From assembly GCA_044352985.1 (NCBI GenBank), contig JBILCU010000003.1:186001-250000 (forward strand): 64,000 bases of DNA. Reading direction: 5' to 3'. The translations under genes and the position numbers were made by a program. The notes below the pieces were generated by a model that saw only the letters and a list, made by a program, of their open reading frames with translations, was not told where the DNA came from and made no database searches. Position 1 is the stretch's first letter. Every line of letters begins with the position of its first letter. This stretch comes from JADJDM01 sp044352985 (GTDB lineage Bacteria > Bacteroidota > Bacteroidia > B-17B0 > Aurantibacillaceae). Shown piece by piece: positions 52,623-62,319 of this stretch.

Positions 52623-52690
52623 ATTTTAACTTTAATAATAATTCACACCTTATTACGTTAAAAACTTTCAAAAGGATACATAAAATAAAT

Positions 52691-52698
52691 TAGTTTTG
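52691..52698 (+). promoter_or_regulatory. -7 element (TAGTTTTG) of porU
   Basis: Exact TAnnTTTG in the divergent gap with the porP/sprF-like gene, 65 nt before the chosen porU ATG. No convincing -33. Confidence 0.5.
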
Positions 52699-52762
52699 AA
52701 TTTTTTTATCTTAGAAATAAGTGTTTTTAAAAAGAATTGATAATAAAAAGTGCTTGAAGAAT

Positions 52763-55700
52763 ATGTTTAAAGGATACAAATTTGTTTTTTTTATAATCCT
52801 ATTCATTTTATCCAATTTATTGTTTGGGCAAAAAAACAATAACTTAATAGTAACCAATGTGAATTGGAAAAATTCAATTTTTATTGAAGATAAAAACACT
52901 AATGAGAAGAAAGCAATTTTTAATTTTGATGGAGTAAATTACAGAAACGACAAAAATGATCTTCCTTTTATTTCAATTACTAATATAACAAATAAAAATC
53001 AGAATTCAGAGCCAATATTTCATGCTATTTCATCAGAAATTGTAAATGAAGATGAGGAGAAATACATAAAGCAACATTGGAACATAAAAGAAGATTTTGA
53101 ATTTACTTCTACCGTTGGTATAGCCACCGAATTAAAAGTGAATACTTTTGAAATAATTCCTTTTAGAAAGAATTCTTTAGGTAAAATTGAAAAATTAACA
53201 CGCTACAGTTTTAAATGGTTGTTAAATAATTCCCCTAAAGTTGCGTTTAACCTACAACCAATTGCTTATGCCCCAAATTCGATTTTAAGTAGTGGAAATT
53301 GGTATAAAATTGCAATAAATAAAAATGGCATATATAAGATTGATAATAATATACTTTCTCAATTAGGAATTAAAACAGACAGTATTGATCCTAGAAATAT
53401 TAAAATTTATGGAAATGGTGGAAGAATATTAAGCGAAAAAAATGCTGATTTCAAATACGATGATTTAATAGAAAATGCTATTTATGTTTCAGGAGAAAAT
53501 GACGGTGTTTTTGATAATGAAGATTTTATTTTGTTTTATGGAAAAGGAACTCATCAATGGGAATTCAATCCTACGAATTCAAGCGATTTAAAATTTAATT
53601 ATATTAAAAATTATTATTCTGATACAACCTATTACTATATTACTATTAATAGTGAGCCAAGTAAACGCATTTTAAACAGAAATTCATTATCTGAATCTGA
53701 AAATTACTCATCAACAAGTTTTGATGACTTTGCTTTTCATGAAATAGATGCAAGCAATTTAATTAAATCGGGAAGAGAGTTTTACGGAGAATATTTTGAT
53801 ATCACCAATGAGTATACTTTTGGATTTAGTTTTCCGGATATAGTTCAGGGAGATACTATGTTTATTAAATCTGCACTTGTAGGTAGAAATCAATTTACTA
53901 CAACCACTTTTAACATGCAACTTCCTGATAATTCTAATTTGCAGTTTGTTTGTACCTCAGTAGGAACTTCATATACTGCACCTGCAGGTGATGAGGAAGT
54001 GAAGTTTAAAAAAATTATTTATTCTGGTAATTCCATACCTCAAATTAAAATTACAAAACAAACCAGTTCATCAACAGGATGGATTGATTACATACGAGTT
54101 AATGCAAGGAGAAATTTAAATCAATCGAATTCTATACTTTCATTTAGAGACTCTAGATCTGTTGGTATTGGCAGAAAAACTAAATTCAGCATTTCAAATT
54201 ACAATAGTGATTTTGTATGGGATGTAACTAATCACCTAGAAGTAGTTAATCAGTTTGGTGAAACTAATGCCGGAAAATTTGAATTTAAAACAAATACAGA
54301 TGTTTTAAAAGATTTTATTGCTTTTAAATTATCTGATGCTGTTTTACCTTATCCAATTGGAAAAATAGAAAATCAAAATCTGCATTCTTTAGGAGATAAT
54401 GTTGATTACATTATTATTACACATCCTAATTTTAAAACACAGGCTAAAGATTTGGCAGAGCTACATTTATTATATGATACTTTAAATTATGTAATTGCTA
54501 CACCTGATGAAATTTATAATGAGTTTTCTTCGGGCACACCTGATATTTCTTCAATAAGAGAATTTGTTAGAATGATCTATAAGAAAAATACAATAAAACC
54601 AAGGTATTTACTTTTATTTGGCGATGGTTCTTATAATAATAAAGTCAGAGATCTAAGCACAAATTCTAATTTAATTCCCACTTACCAAACCAACAACTCA
54701 TTGGTTTTAACTGCTTCAAAAGTTATTGATGATTTTTATGGCTTTTTAGACGATCATGAAGGAAACGCTTTTGGTTCAGATATTTTAGACATTGGAATAG
54801 GTAGATTGCCAGTTAAAACTACTCAGGAGGCGCAAGCGATGGTAGAAAAAGTTAAACATTATTACATTCAACAAAACTCCAATATTTTTGAATCAAATGT
54901 ATGCGAAAACTCAGTTTATAACACTTTTGGCGATTGGCGAAATTGGATTACACTTTTGTCTGATGATGCTGAAGACGGATGGGAACTTTCCTTTGTAACT
55001 CAACATAATGAGGCATTTGCTAATCAAATAAAAAACATAGATCCATCATTTAATATTGAGAAAATATATCTTGATGCGTATAAACAATATTCAACATCAG
55101 GCGGACAAAAGTATCCTGATGCTGAATTAGATTTAAATAAAAGAATTTCAAGAGGCTCATTGATTTTTAATTATTCAGGACACGGAGGCGAGTTACAGTT
55201 AACCGGAGAAGGAGTAATAGATAATAATGTGGTAAACTCTTGGAATAACTTAAATAATTTACCAATGTTCATGACCGCAACTTGTGAGTTCAGTAGGTTT
55301 GATGATCCTTCTAGAACTTCATGCGGGGAAAATGTTCTATTAAACCCAAAAGGTGGTGGTATTTGTTTATTTACAACTACCCGAATTGCTTTTAGTAGCG
55401 ATGCTAATGCTCTTGGCCCTGCTTTTTTTAATTCTGCATTAAATCAACTTAATGGATGGTATCCTCGAACTGGAGATATTATTCGTTTAACCAAACAAGG
55501 CTCAAATAGAAATTATACACATTTTTGTCTGCTAGGCGATCCGGCAATTACTTTAGCTTATCCGAAAGAGCATGTATTTACTACCCAGGTTAAGTCAAAT
55601 TCTTCATTAATTAATTCAAATAATGACACATTAAAAGCATTGTCGAAAATTACTATCAAAGGTTATGTAGGCGATAAAAATGGAACTGTTTTAAACAATT

Positions 55701-56656
55701 TTAATGGTGTAGTTTATCCAACTATTTTTGATAAAGCTACTAATCAATCAACTTTAGGAAATGATTTAGGACCGTCTGGCATTGTAAATTTTAGCGTGCA
55801 AAAAAATGTTTTATACAAAGGAAAAGCAAATGTAAAAAATGGCGAGTTTGAATTTAGTTTTATGATTCCAAAAGACATTAATTACCAATACGGAAACGGC
55901 AAAATAAGTTATTATGCCCACAATGGTATAATGGATGCGTCAGGTTATAAAAATGATATAGTAATTGGGGGTTCAGAAGAAAACGTGCCTGAGGATAATA
56001 AAGGCCCTGAGATAAAATTATATTTAAACAATGAAAATTTTGTAAGAGGTGGTGTTACGAATGAAAACCCGAAAATTTATATGATTTTATCAGACTCAAG
56101 CGGTGTTAATACTGTAGGAAGTGGTATTGGGCATGATATTGTTGCTGTTTTAGATGAAAATTCAAATTTGCCATTGGTTTTAAATGATTATTATGAGGCA
56201 GATTTAAATAGCTTTCAAAAAGGTAAAATTTATTACCCTTTAAGTGATTTAGAAGAAGGTAACCATACATTAAGTGTAAGGGTTTGGGATATTCAAAATA
56301 ATTCTAATAATGAGAATACCGAATTTATAGTTGCTGGTTCTGCTGATTTGGCTTTAAAACAAGTTTTAAACTATCCAAATCCATTTACTACATCTACAAA
56401 ATTTTATTTGGAGCATAATAAATGTTGCTCCTCATTAAATTTATCCATCCAAATATTTACAGTTTCAGGTAAACTCATTAAAACACTAAATAAATCATTA
56501 TTTAACGAAGGATTTAGGATTGATGGAATAGAGTGGGACGGTAAAGATGAATTTGGAGATAAATTAGCTAAGGGTGTTTATCTTTATAAAGTAAAACTTA
56601 TTTCAGCTGAAGGAGATGTAGCAGAAAAGATAGAAAAACTCGTTATATTAAATTAA
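52763..56656 (+). CDS. porU: Type IX secretion system sortase PorU (C25 peptidase)
   Basis: 1,297 aa from the ATG giving a clean signal peptide (FVFFIILFILSNLLFGQ); an upstream ATG would add 14 residues. The gingipain-type catalytic pair is H807 in YSGHGGEL and C841 in TATCEFSRF. The C-terminal part has an FlgD-like/CTD-like sheet with NYPNPFTTSTKFYLEHN and GVYLYKVKLISAEG. PorU cleaves the CTD of T9SS clients and attaches them to A-LPS, working with PorV, the next gene (24 nt later). Confidence 0.95.
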   Translation: MFKGYKFVFFIILFILSNLLFGQKNNNLIVTNVNWKNSIFIEDKNTNEKKAIFNFDGVNYRNDKNDLPFISITNITNKNQNSEPIFHAISSEIVNEDEEKYIKQHWNIKEDFEFTSTVGIATELKVNTFEIIPFRKNSLGKIEKLTRYSFKWLLNNSPKVAFNLQPIAYAPNSILSSGNWYKIAINKNGIYKIDNNILSQLGIKTDSIDPRNIKIYGNGGRILSEKNADFKYDDLIENAIYVSGENDGVFDNEDFILFYGKGTHQWEFNPTNSSDLKFNYIKNYYSDTTYYYITINSEPSKRILNRNSLSESENYSSTSFDDFAFHEIDASNLIKSGREFYGEYFDITNEYTFGFSFPDIVQGDTMFIKSALVGRNQFTTTTFNMQLPDNSNLQFVCTSVGTSYTAPAGDEEVKFKKIIYSGNSIPQIKITKQTSSSTGWIDYIRVNARRNLNQSNSILSFRDSRSVGIGRKTKFSISNYNSDFVWDVTNHLEVVNQFGETNAGKFEFKTNTDVLKDFIAFKLSDAVLPYPIGKIENQNLHSLGDNVDYIIITHPNFKTQAKDLAELHLLYDTLNYVIATPDEIYNEFSSGTPDISSIREFVRMIYKKNTIKPRYLLLFGDGSYNNKVRDLSTNSNLIPTYQTNNSLVLTASKVIDDFYGFLDDHEGNAFGSDILDIGIGRLPVKTTQEAQAMVEKVKHYYIQQNSNIFESNVCENSVYNTFGDWRNWITLLSDDAEDGWELSFVTQHNEAFANQIKNIDPSFNIEKIYLDAYKQYSTSGGQKYPDAELDLNKRISRGSLIFNYSGHGGELQLTGEGVIDNNVVNSWNNLNNLPMFMTATCEFSRFDDPSRTSCGENVLLNPKGGGICLFTTTRIAFSSDANALGPAFFNSALNQLNGWYPRTGDIIRLTKQGSNRNYTHFCLLGDPAITLAYPKEHVFTTQVKSNSSLINSNNDTLKALSKITIKGYVGDKNGTVLNNFNGVVYPTIFDKATNQSTLGNDLGPSGIVNFSVQKNVLYKGKANVKNGEFEFSFMIPKDINYQYGNGKISYYAHNGIMDASGYKNDIVIGGSEENVPEDNKGPEIKLYLNNENFVRGGVTNENPKIYMILSDSSGVNTVGSGIGHDIVAVLDENSNLPLVLNDYYEADLNSFQKGKIYYPLSDLEEGNHTLSVRVWDIQNNSNNENTEFIVAGSADLALKQVLNYPNPFTTSTKFYLEHNKCCSSLNLSIQIFTVSGKLIKTLNKSLFNEGFRIDGIEWDGKDEFGDKLAKGVYLYKVKLISAEGDVAEKIEKLVILN

Positions 56657-56680
56657 AAACTTATTTTCGCAAACAATTTT

Positions 56681-57946
56681 ATGAACTATAAAATGCTCTT
56701 TAATAGAATTTTAATATTTCCCATTTTTATTTCTTTGTTTTTTAGCAAAGCTAATGCTCAAATTTCCACTTCACAATTAAACGGAAGTGAAATTAATGCA
56801 ATTACAACTGCAGTTCCTTTACTTTTAATTTCTCCCGATTCAAGAGCAGGAGCAATGGGAGAGTGTGGAGTAGCAACTAGTCCTGATATTAATTCAATGC
56901 ATTGGAATGCATCAAAATACTCTTTTATAGATAAAAAAATGGGAGTATCAATCTCTTATACACCTTGGTTAAGAAAGTTAGTTCCGGATATCAGTTTGGC
57001 TTATTTATCAGGTTATACAAAAATCGATAAAAATTCAGCAATTGCGGGCTCATTAAGGTATTTCTCTCTTGGGACAATTAATTTTACAGATGCTACCGGA
57101 AACCCCAATGGTAATTATAAACCCAACGAATTTGCAGTAGATGTTGCTTATTCCAGAAAATTAGCTGAAAATTTTTCCATTGCAATGGCATTAAGATACA
57201 TTAATTCCAATTTAACAGGAGGCATTCCTTTATCAAATGGTACTGCAACAAAAGCAGGGCAAGCTGTAGCGGTTGATGTTTCTGGTTTTTATACCAAAAA
57301 AGGCATTAAGGTTTCAGATTATAAATCAGAATTAACTGCAGGGTTTAATATTTCTAATATCGGAAATAAATTATCTTATACAGATAATGCTGCACCTGAA
57401 GCTCGTAATTTTCTACCCATGAATCTTAAATTGGGAAGTGCTTTAAAAATGAATTTAGATGCTGCAAATACATTTGCATTTACAGCAGATATTAATAAGC
57501 TTCTTGTGCCTACACCTCCTCGTTATAAGTACGATAGTAATGGTAATATTATGAAAGATGCTAATGGAGAGCGAATTATTGCAGCAGGTAAAGATCCTTA
57601 CAGAAGTGTTTCTTCAGGAATTATTGGCTCATTTAACGACGCCCCTGATGGTTTTAAAGAAGAATTAAGAGAGTTTATTTTACAAACCGGTATTGAATAT
57701 TGGTATGATAATTTAATGGCATTACGTGCTGGTTATTTTCATGAGCACAAAACGAAAGGTGGTCGTCAATTTTTTACGCTCGGGTTAGGAATAAAATACA
57801 ATGTTTTTGCAATGGATTTTGCGTACTTAATTCCTACTGTTCCAAGAAATAATCCGCTTCAAAATACACTACGTTTTTCATTGTCGTTTGACTTTGATGC
57901 CTTCAATAAACAAAATAATGATTCGGCAAATTCTGCTGTTGAATAA
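56681..57946 (+). CDS. porV: T9SS outer-membrane channel protein PorV
   Basis: 421 aa. Signal peptide (RILIFPIFISLFFSKANAQ), then PLLLISPDSRAGAMGECGVATSPDINSMHWNASKYSF, the PorV/LptO fingerprint; a 14-strand FadL-like barrel follows, with TDINKLLVPTPPRY near the middle. PorV shuttles clients from the Sov translocon to PorU. porU-porV adjacency supports the assignment of both. Either ATG at the start is plausible. Confidence 0.95.
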   Translation: MNYKMLFNRILIFPIFISLFFSKANAQISTSQLNGSEINAITTAVPLLLISPDSRAGAMGECGVATSPDINSMHWNASKYSFIDKKMGVSISYTPWLRKLVPDISLAYLSGYTKIDKNSAIAGSLRYFSLGTINFTDATGNPNGNYKPNEFAVDVAYSRKLAENFSIAMALRYINSNLTGGIPLSNGTATKAGQAVAVDVSGFYTKKGIKVSDYKSELTAGFNISNIGNKLSYTDNAAPEARNFLPMNLKLGSALKMNLDAANTFAFTADINKLLVPTPPRYKYDSNGNIMKDANGERIIAAGKDPYRSVSSGIIGSFNDAPDGFKEELREFILQTGIEYWYDNLMALRAGYFHEHKTKGGRQFFTLGLGIKYNVFAMDFAYLIPTVPRNNPLQNTLRFSLSFDFDAFNKQNNDSANSAVE

Positions 57947-58023
57947 TTTTTTGTTGTGTCCTAATTATTTTTTTTTAATTTAGCAAGATAAGGTTGAATA
58001 AACTTAACGTTAAATTAATTTAA

Positions 58024-59976
58024 ATGAAAAAACTATTACTATCCGCGATTGCTTTTGCAGGCTTTACCCTTGCAAATGCACAAACACAAAGAATTTGTTT
58101 GTTTGAAGAATGGACAGGGGAAAATTGCCCACCTTGCGCCTCTGTTAACCCTGGGATTACTTCACTAGCAGTAGCAAATTATGCTAGTCCCAAAAAAATG
58201 ATTTTACTCCGCTATCAAGTTGCTATTCCATCTGCACCTACAAGTCCAACTTCTTTGTATCAGCAAAATACTACTGAACCAACCGCTCGCCAAACGTATT
58301 ATTACCCAACTGCTGGTGATCGTTTTGCTCCACAAGGTCGTATGAATGGTCATGAATTAGGAAGAGGTGATGCAAATGGTAATAATGGTAATGCAGCTTT
58401 TTTGTCGCAAGATTCAATTGATCTTGAATATGTTGCAGACGCGCCTTTTAGCTTAGCAACTGGGTTTACATGGAATGCAGCTTTTGATTCAGTTACCATA
58501 ACAACAGTAATTACAGCAGCACAAAATTTTACTACAGCAAATCCATTAAAATTACAATTGGCTATTACTGAAGAGCATATTACATACGCTTCAGCACCAG
58601 GAACTAATGGAGAAACTGAATTTGAATACATTATGCGTAAAATGGTTCCTAGTCAAAGTGGCCAAACTTTAGCAGGTTCTTGGACTAATGGTCAAACTCA
58701 AACTATAGTAAATAAAGTAAAATTACCTACTTACATTTGGAATAAGGGAGAAGTTGCTATTGTTGGGTTTATTCAAGAAGATGTTCCAATTCCAACAGGT
58801 CAGGGTCCTAATACAACTAGAACAATTCATCAATCTGCATACGGAAGTCCTCAACCTTTAGCTTTAGATGCAAACGTTGAGGCTATTTTAGGAATTTCAG
58901 CTTCAAATTGTAATACGGATTTTTCTCCAGTAATTACACTAAAAAACAATGGTGTATCAAGTTTGGATTCTTGTAGAGTAAATTATAAAATTGATAATGG
59001 TGCAGTTCAAACATATTATTGGAATGGTAGTTTAACAACTGGTCAAACTACTTTGGTTACATTGCCTGTTTTAACTGCAACTGCTGGAACACACACATTT
59101 ACTGCTTTCACAAGCAATCCTAATGGCGCTTTGGATAATAACGCAGCAAACGACTCTCAAAATAAAACATTTATCATTTTTGGTGCAACACAACCTGCTC
59201 CTTTATCACAGGCATTTGCAACCACAGGAATTCCTGCTGGATTTAATGTTGGAAACCCTGATGGTGGTTATACTTGGCAAAGAGTTACCACAATGGGTGG
59301 TTGTTTAAAATACGATGCTTATAATAATGGTAACGAAGGCGACTTAGATTATTTATATTTACCAAGATTAGACTTTTCTGGTTTAACTGCAATGGAATTA
59401 CGTTTTGATGTTTCTCATAGAAATTATAATGCAACATATGTTGAACAATTGATAGTTGAGGTTTCTACTGATTGTGGAGCAACTTGGAGTAATGTTTACG
59501 ACAAATCAGGTACAACTCTTGCTACAAATGGTGCAAGTACATCTTCTTTTACTCCTACTACTGCATCTCAATGGAGAAATGAAACTGTTTCTTTAGATTC
59601 TTATAGCGGAAATCAAGATGTATTAATTGCGTTTAAATTAGTTAATGGTTATGGGAACAATTTATATTTAGACAATATTAACGTGGTTTCAAATCCAATT
59701 GGTATTAAACAACATGATGTATTTACTTCTGTTTCAGTTTATCCAAATCCTGCCTCTGAAATGGCAATTGTTTCTTTAAATAGTGCTATTGCTGAAGATA
59801 TTACTGTTTCAATTTACAACACTATCGGGCAATTAATCAGCACACAAAAAGCTAAATTCGTTCAAGGTGAAAATAAAATTGAACTAAACACAGCAAATTT
59901 TGCAAACGGAATTTACAATATCGAATTCCAATCTAAATCAGGAAAATTAGTTCAAAAATTGACTGTAAGTCACTAA
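58024..59976 (+). CDS. Secreted Omp28-like thioredoxin-fold protein with type A T9SS tail
   Basis: 650 aa. Signal peptide at 1-20. Omp28-type N-terminal domain with CPPC at C35-C38 in FEEWTGENCPPCASVNPG, a thioredoxin-like redox site. A CARDB/Ig-like part (about 290-385), a MAM/adhesion-like domain (about 390-560, RLDFSGLTAMELRFDVSHRN) and a type A CTD (VSVYPNPASEMAIVSL ... GIYNIEFQSKSGKLVQKLTVSH). Expected to be exported by the T9SS just encoded. A repeat with TCGA arms separates it from the tlpA-like gene. Confidence 0.87.
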   Translation: MKKLLLSAIAFAGFTLANAQTQRICLFEEWTGENCPPCASVNPGITSLAVANYASPKKMILLRYQVAIPSAPTSPTSLYQQNTTEPTARQTYYYPTAGDRFAPQGRMNGHELGRGDANGNNGNAAFLSQDSIDLEYVADAPFSLATGFTWNAAFDSVTITTVITAAQNFTTANPLKLQLAITEEHITYASAPGTNGETEFEYIMRKMVPSQSGQTLAGSWTNGQTQTIVNKVKLPTYIWNKGEVAIVGFIQEDVPIPTGQGPNTTRTIHQSAYGSPQPLALDANVEAILGISASNCNTDFSPVITLKNNGVSSLDSCRVNYKIDNGAVQTYYWNGSLTTGQTTLVTLPVLTATAGTHTFTAFTSNPNGALDNNAANDSQNKTFIIFGATQPAPLSQAFATTGIPAGFNVGNPDGGYTWQRVTTMGGCLKYDAYNNGNEGDLDYLYLPRLDFSGLTAMELRFDVSHRNYNATYVEQLIVEVSTDCGATWSNVYDKSGTTLATNGASTSSFTPTTASQWRNETVSLDSYSGNQDVLIAFKLVNGYGNNLYLDNINVVSNPIGIKQHDVFTSVSVYPNPASEMAIVSLNSAIAEDITVSIYNTIGQLISTQKAKFVQGENKIELNTANFANGIYNIEFQSKSGKLVQKLTVSH

Positions 59977-59980
59977 TCAT

Positions 59981-60046
59981 TTTTTGTCAAAATGAGCGGA
60001 GTTTAGAATTATAAAAAGTTCTCGACTTCGCTCAAACTGACAAAAG
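59981..60046. repeat. TCGA repeat with both arms, degenerate
   Basis: TTTTGTCAAAATGAGCGGAG, then TTCTCGACTTCGCTCAAACTGACAAAAGC: two arms of the same hairpin family found in the sulfur cluster, with a 22-nt AT centre. It sits in the 93-nt gap between the two genes. Confidence 0.7.
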
Positions 60047-60069
60047 CTTATGAATCTAAATCAATTAAA

Positions 60070-60582
60070 ATGAAAATCTTATCTTATTTTTCTCTATTTG
60101 TTGTTCTGTGTTCTTTCACATTCTTAGGAGATGGAGGGAAAATACCTTCAGCAACATTAAAAAAATTAGATGGTTCAAAAGTAAATTCCAATACCTTTAG
60201 TAATAACGGTAAACCAATGGTAATTAGTTTTTGGGCAACATGGTGTAAACCTTGCAAAAAAGAATTAGATGCCATTGCTGAAAATTACGCTGAATGGCAA
60301 AAAGAAACAGGTGTTAAATTAATTGCCATTTCAATTGACGATGCTCGTAGTTCATCAAAAGTATTACCCGATGTAAAAGCTAAAGGTTGGGAATATGAAG
60401 TTTATTTGGATGAAAATCAAGATTTCAAACGTGCAATGAATGTTAACAATGTGCCTCATACCTTTTTACTGGATGCAAATGGTGAAATTGTATGGAGTCA
60501 CAATTCATACGCAGAAGGTGACGAAGATATTTTATATGAAAACATTAAAAAATTAATTAAAGGAGAAAAAATTACGCATTAA
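60070..60582 (+). CDS. TlpA-like periplasmic thioredoxin-family protein
   Basis: 170 aa with a signal peptide (YFSLFVVLCSFTFLG). Thioredoxin fold with WATWCKPCKKE, active-site C59-x2-C62, and a cis-proline segment VNNVPHTFLLDANGEIVW. Likely a reductant of disulfides in exported proteins. It sits among three Omp28/DUF6029 envelope genes, all with CxxC or barrel features; the DUF6029 gene starts 9 nt later. Confidence 0.9.
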   Translation: MKILSYFSLFVVLCSFTFLGDGGKIPSATLKKLDGSKVNSNTFSNNGKPMVISFWATWCKPCKKELDAIAENYAEWQKETGVKLIAISIDDARSSSKVLPDVKAKGWEYEVYLDENQDFKRAMNVNNVPHTFLLDANGEIVWSHNSYAEGDEDILYENIKKLIKGEKITH

Positions 60583-60591
60583 TTATTCATT

Positions 60592-62307
60592 GTGAGAAAA
60601 CATAATTTTTTAACTGTTATCATTTTTTGTTTGGGGATTTGCATGGCAAATCCTTTTTTTGCTCAAATAAGCGAAGCTGTTCAAAATATTCATGGCAATT
60701 TTCAAATTGACATGCAGAATTGTGAAGATGATACTGCAACTGGCACGCAGCCGGTAAACGAACGTGTACGTTACAATGCTTTCGGTAATTTAAATTATAC
60801 TTCAGGTGGATTTTCTGCCGGTTTGAGGTACGAAAGTTATAACCCGGTTATGCTTGGCTTCTCTTCAGATTATAGCAACAAATCAGGAATTCCTTATCGT
60901 TACGCTCGCTACCAGCATTCTGATATTGATATTACTATAGGTAATTTTTACGAACAGTTTGGATCAGGATTAATACTTCGTGCATATGAAGACAGAGGTC
61001 TTTTATATGATAATGCATTTGATGGTATGCGTGTAGTTTTTACTCCAAAATCCGGAATAACTTTAAAGGGTTTAATGGGAAGACAACGTGTTTTTTGGGG
61101 ATTGAGTGATGGTGTTGTAAAAGGATTTGATGGCGAAATTAATTTCATGGAATTATTTGATTCATTAAAAAATAAAAAAACAAAAATTATTTTAGGCGGA
61201 AGTTTTGTTTCCAAATTTCAAGATGATAAAAACTCAACATTAGTATTACCAAAAAATGTTGGTTGCTATGGAGGAAGAATAACGATTTTAAATGAATCGC
61301 ATAATTTATTTATTGAATATTCACATAAAATAAATGACCCTTCTTTTCAAAATAAATACAGTTATAAAGATGGTCAGGGATTGTATGTTTCTTATACCTA
61401 TGCGCAGAAAGGCTTAGCTGTTTTACTTTCAGGAAAGTATATAGATAACATGAGCTTTAGAAGTGATAGAGATAAACAATTAACAGCTGCATTAATAAAT
61501 TTTCTTCCAGCATTGTCAAAACCTCATACGTATTTAATGATGGCGTATTACCCATATGCTTCTCAACCGAATGGAGAAGTTGGTGGTTCGGCAGAATTAT
61601 CTTACAAGTTTAAAAAAGATTCTCCTTTAGGCGGAAAATATGGAATGGATGTTACTATTAATTCTTCCTTGTTTTATGGAACGGATACAACATCAATTAA
61701 TCCAACTCAAGACTCTATTAAAAAAAGAGTTTATTCAGTAAATCCTTATGGAGTAGGAGATAAATATTTTCACGATGTGAATATTGAAATCACAAAGAAA
61801 TTTTCTAAAAAAACAAAACTGACATTGATGTATTCCAATCAGTACATTAATCAATCGGTTGTTCAGTTTGCAACGTTTAATAAAGTTGAGCATCCTGATG
61901 TCTATTCAAATATTTTTGTTGCGGATGTTTCTTATCGCTACAAAACAGGCGCTGCCATTAGAAGTGAAACGCAATTGTTTTTAGGTAAGTATGATAAAGG
62001 TGATGAATCGCATTTATCTGAAGAAGAAAAAGTAGCAGGTAATACAGGCAGTTGGGTTACACAGTCATTTGAATGGACTCCAAATTCTAAATGGTTTATA
62101 GTGTTGATGGATCAATTCAATTACAGTAATCCACTTGATTATAAAAAATTACATTATTATTATGGTGGCATCACTTATGTAACCGGCCCAACCCGAATTA
62201 TGATGAGTTACGGAAGACAACGTCAGGGTATATTTTGTGCAGGAGGTGTATGCCGAGTAGTACCAGCATTTACTGGATTTCAAATTAGTATTTCATCAAG
62301 TTTTTAA
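60592..62307 (+). CDS. DUF6029 family outer-membrane beta-barrel protein
   Basis: 571 aa, GTG start. Signal peptide (VIIFCLGICMANPFFAQ), then HGNFQIDMQNCEDDTATG, FGNLNYTSGGFSAGLRYESYNPVMLGF, YRYARYQHSDIDITIGNFYEQFGSGLILRAYEDRGLLYDN. The GNFYEQFGSGLI block is the DUF6029 hallmark; the family is restricted to Bacteroidota and of unknown function. The end is an OM barrel (FQISISSSF). It is coupled between the tlpA-like gene and the Omp28 lipoprotein gene (12 nt). Confidence 0.85.
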   Translation: MRKHNFLTVIIFCLGICMANPFFAQISEAVQNIHGNFQIDMQNCEDDTATGTQPVNERVRYNAFGNLNYTSGGFSAGLRYESYNPVMLGFSSDYSNKSGIPYRYARYQHSDIDITIGNFYEQFGSGLILRAYEDRGLLYDNAFDGMRVVFTPKSGITLKGLMGRQRVFWGLSDGVVKGFDGEINFMELFDSLKNKKTKIILGGSFVSKFQDDKNSTLVLPKNVGCYGGRITILNESHNLFIEYSHKINDPSFQNKYSYKDGQGLYVSYTYAQKGLAVLLSGKYIDNMSFRSDRDKQLTAALINFLPALSKPHTYLMMAYYPYASQPNGEVGGSAELSYKFKKDSPLGGKYGMDVTINSSLFYGTDTTSINPTQDSIKKRVYSVNPYGVGDKYFHDVNIEITKKFSKKTKLTLMYSNQYINQSVVQFATFNKVEHPDVYSNIFVADVSYRYKTGAAIRSETQLFLGKYDKGDESHLSEEEKVAGNTGSWVTQSFEWTPNSKWFIVLMDQFNYSNPLDYKKLHYYYGGITYVTGPTRIMMSYGRQRQGIFCAGGVCRVVPAFTGFQISISSSF

Positions 62308-62319
62308 TAGTAAATAAAA

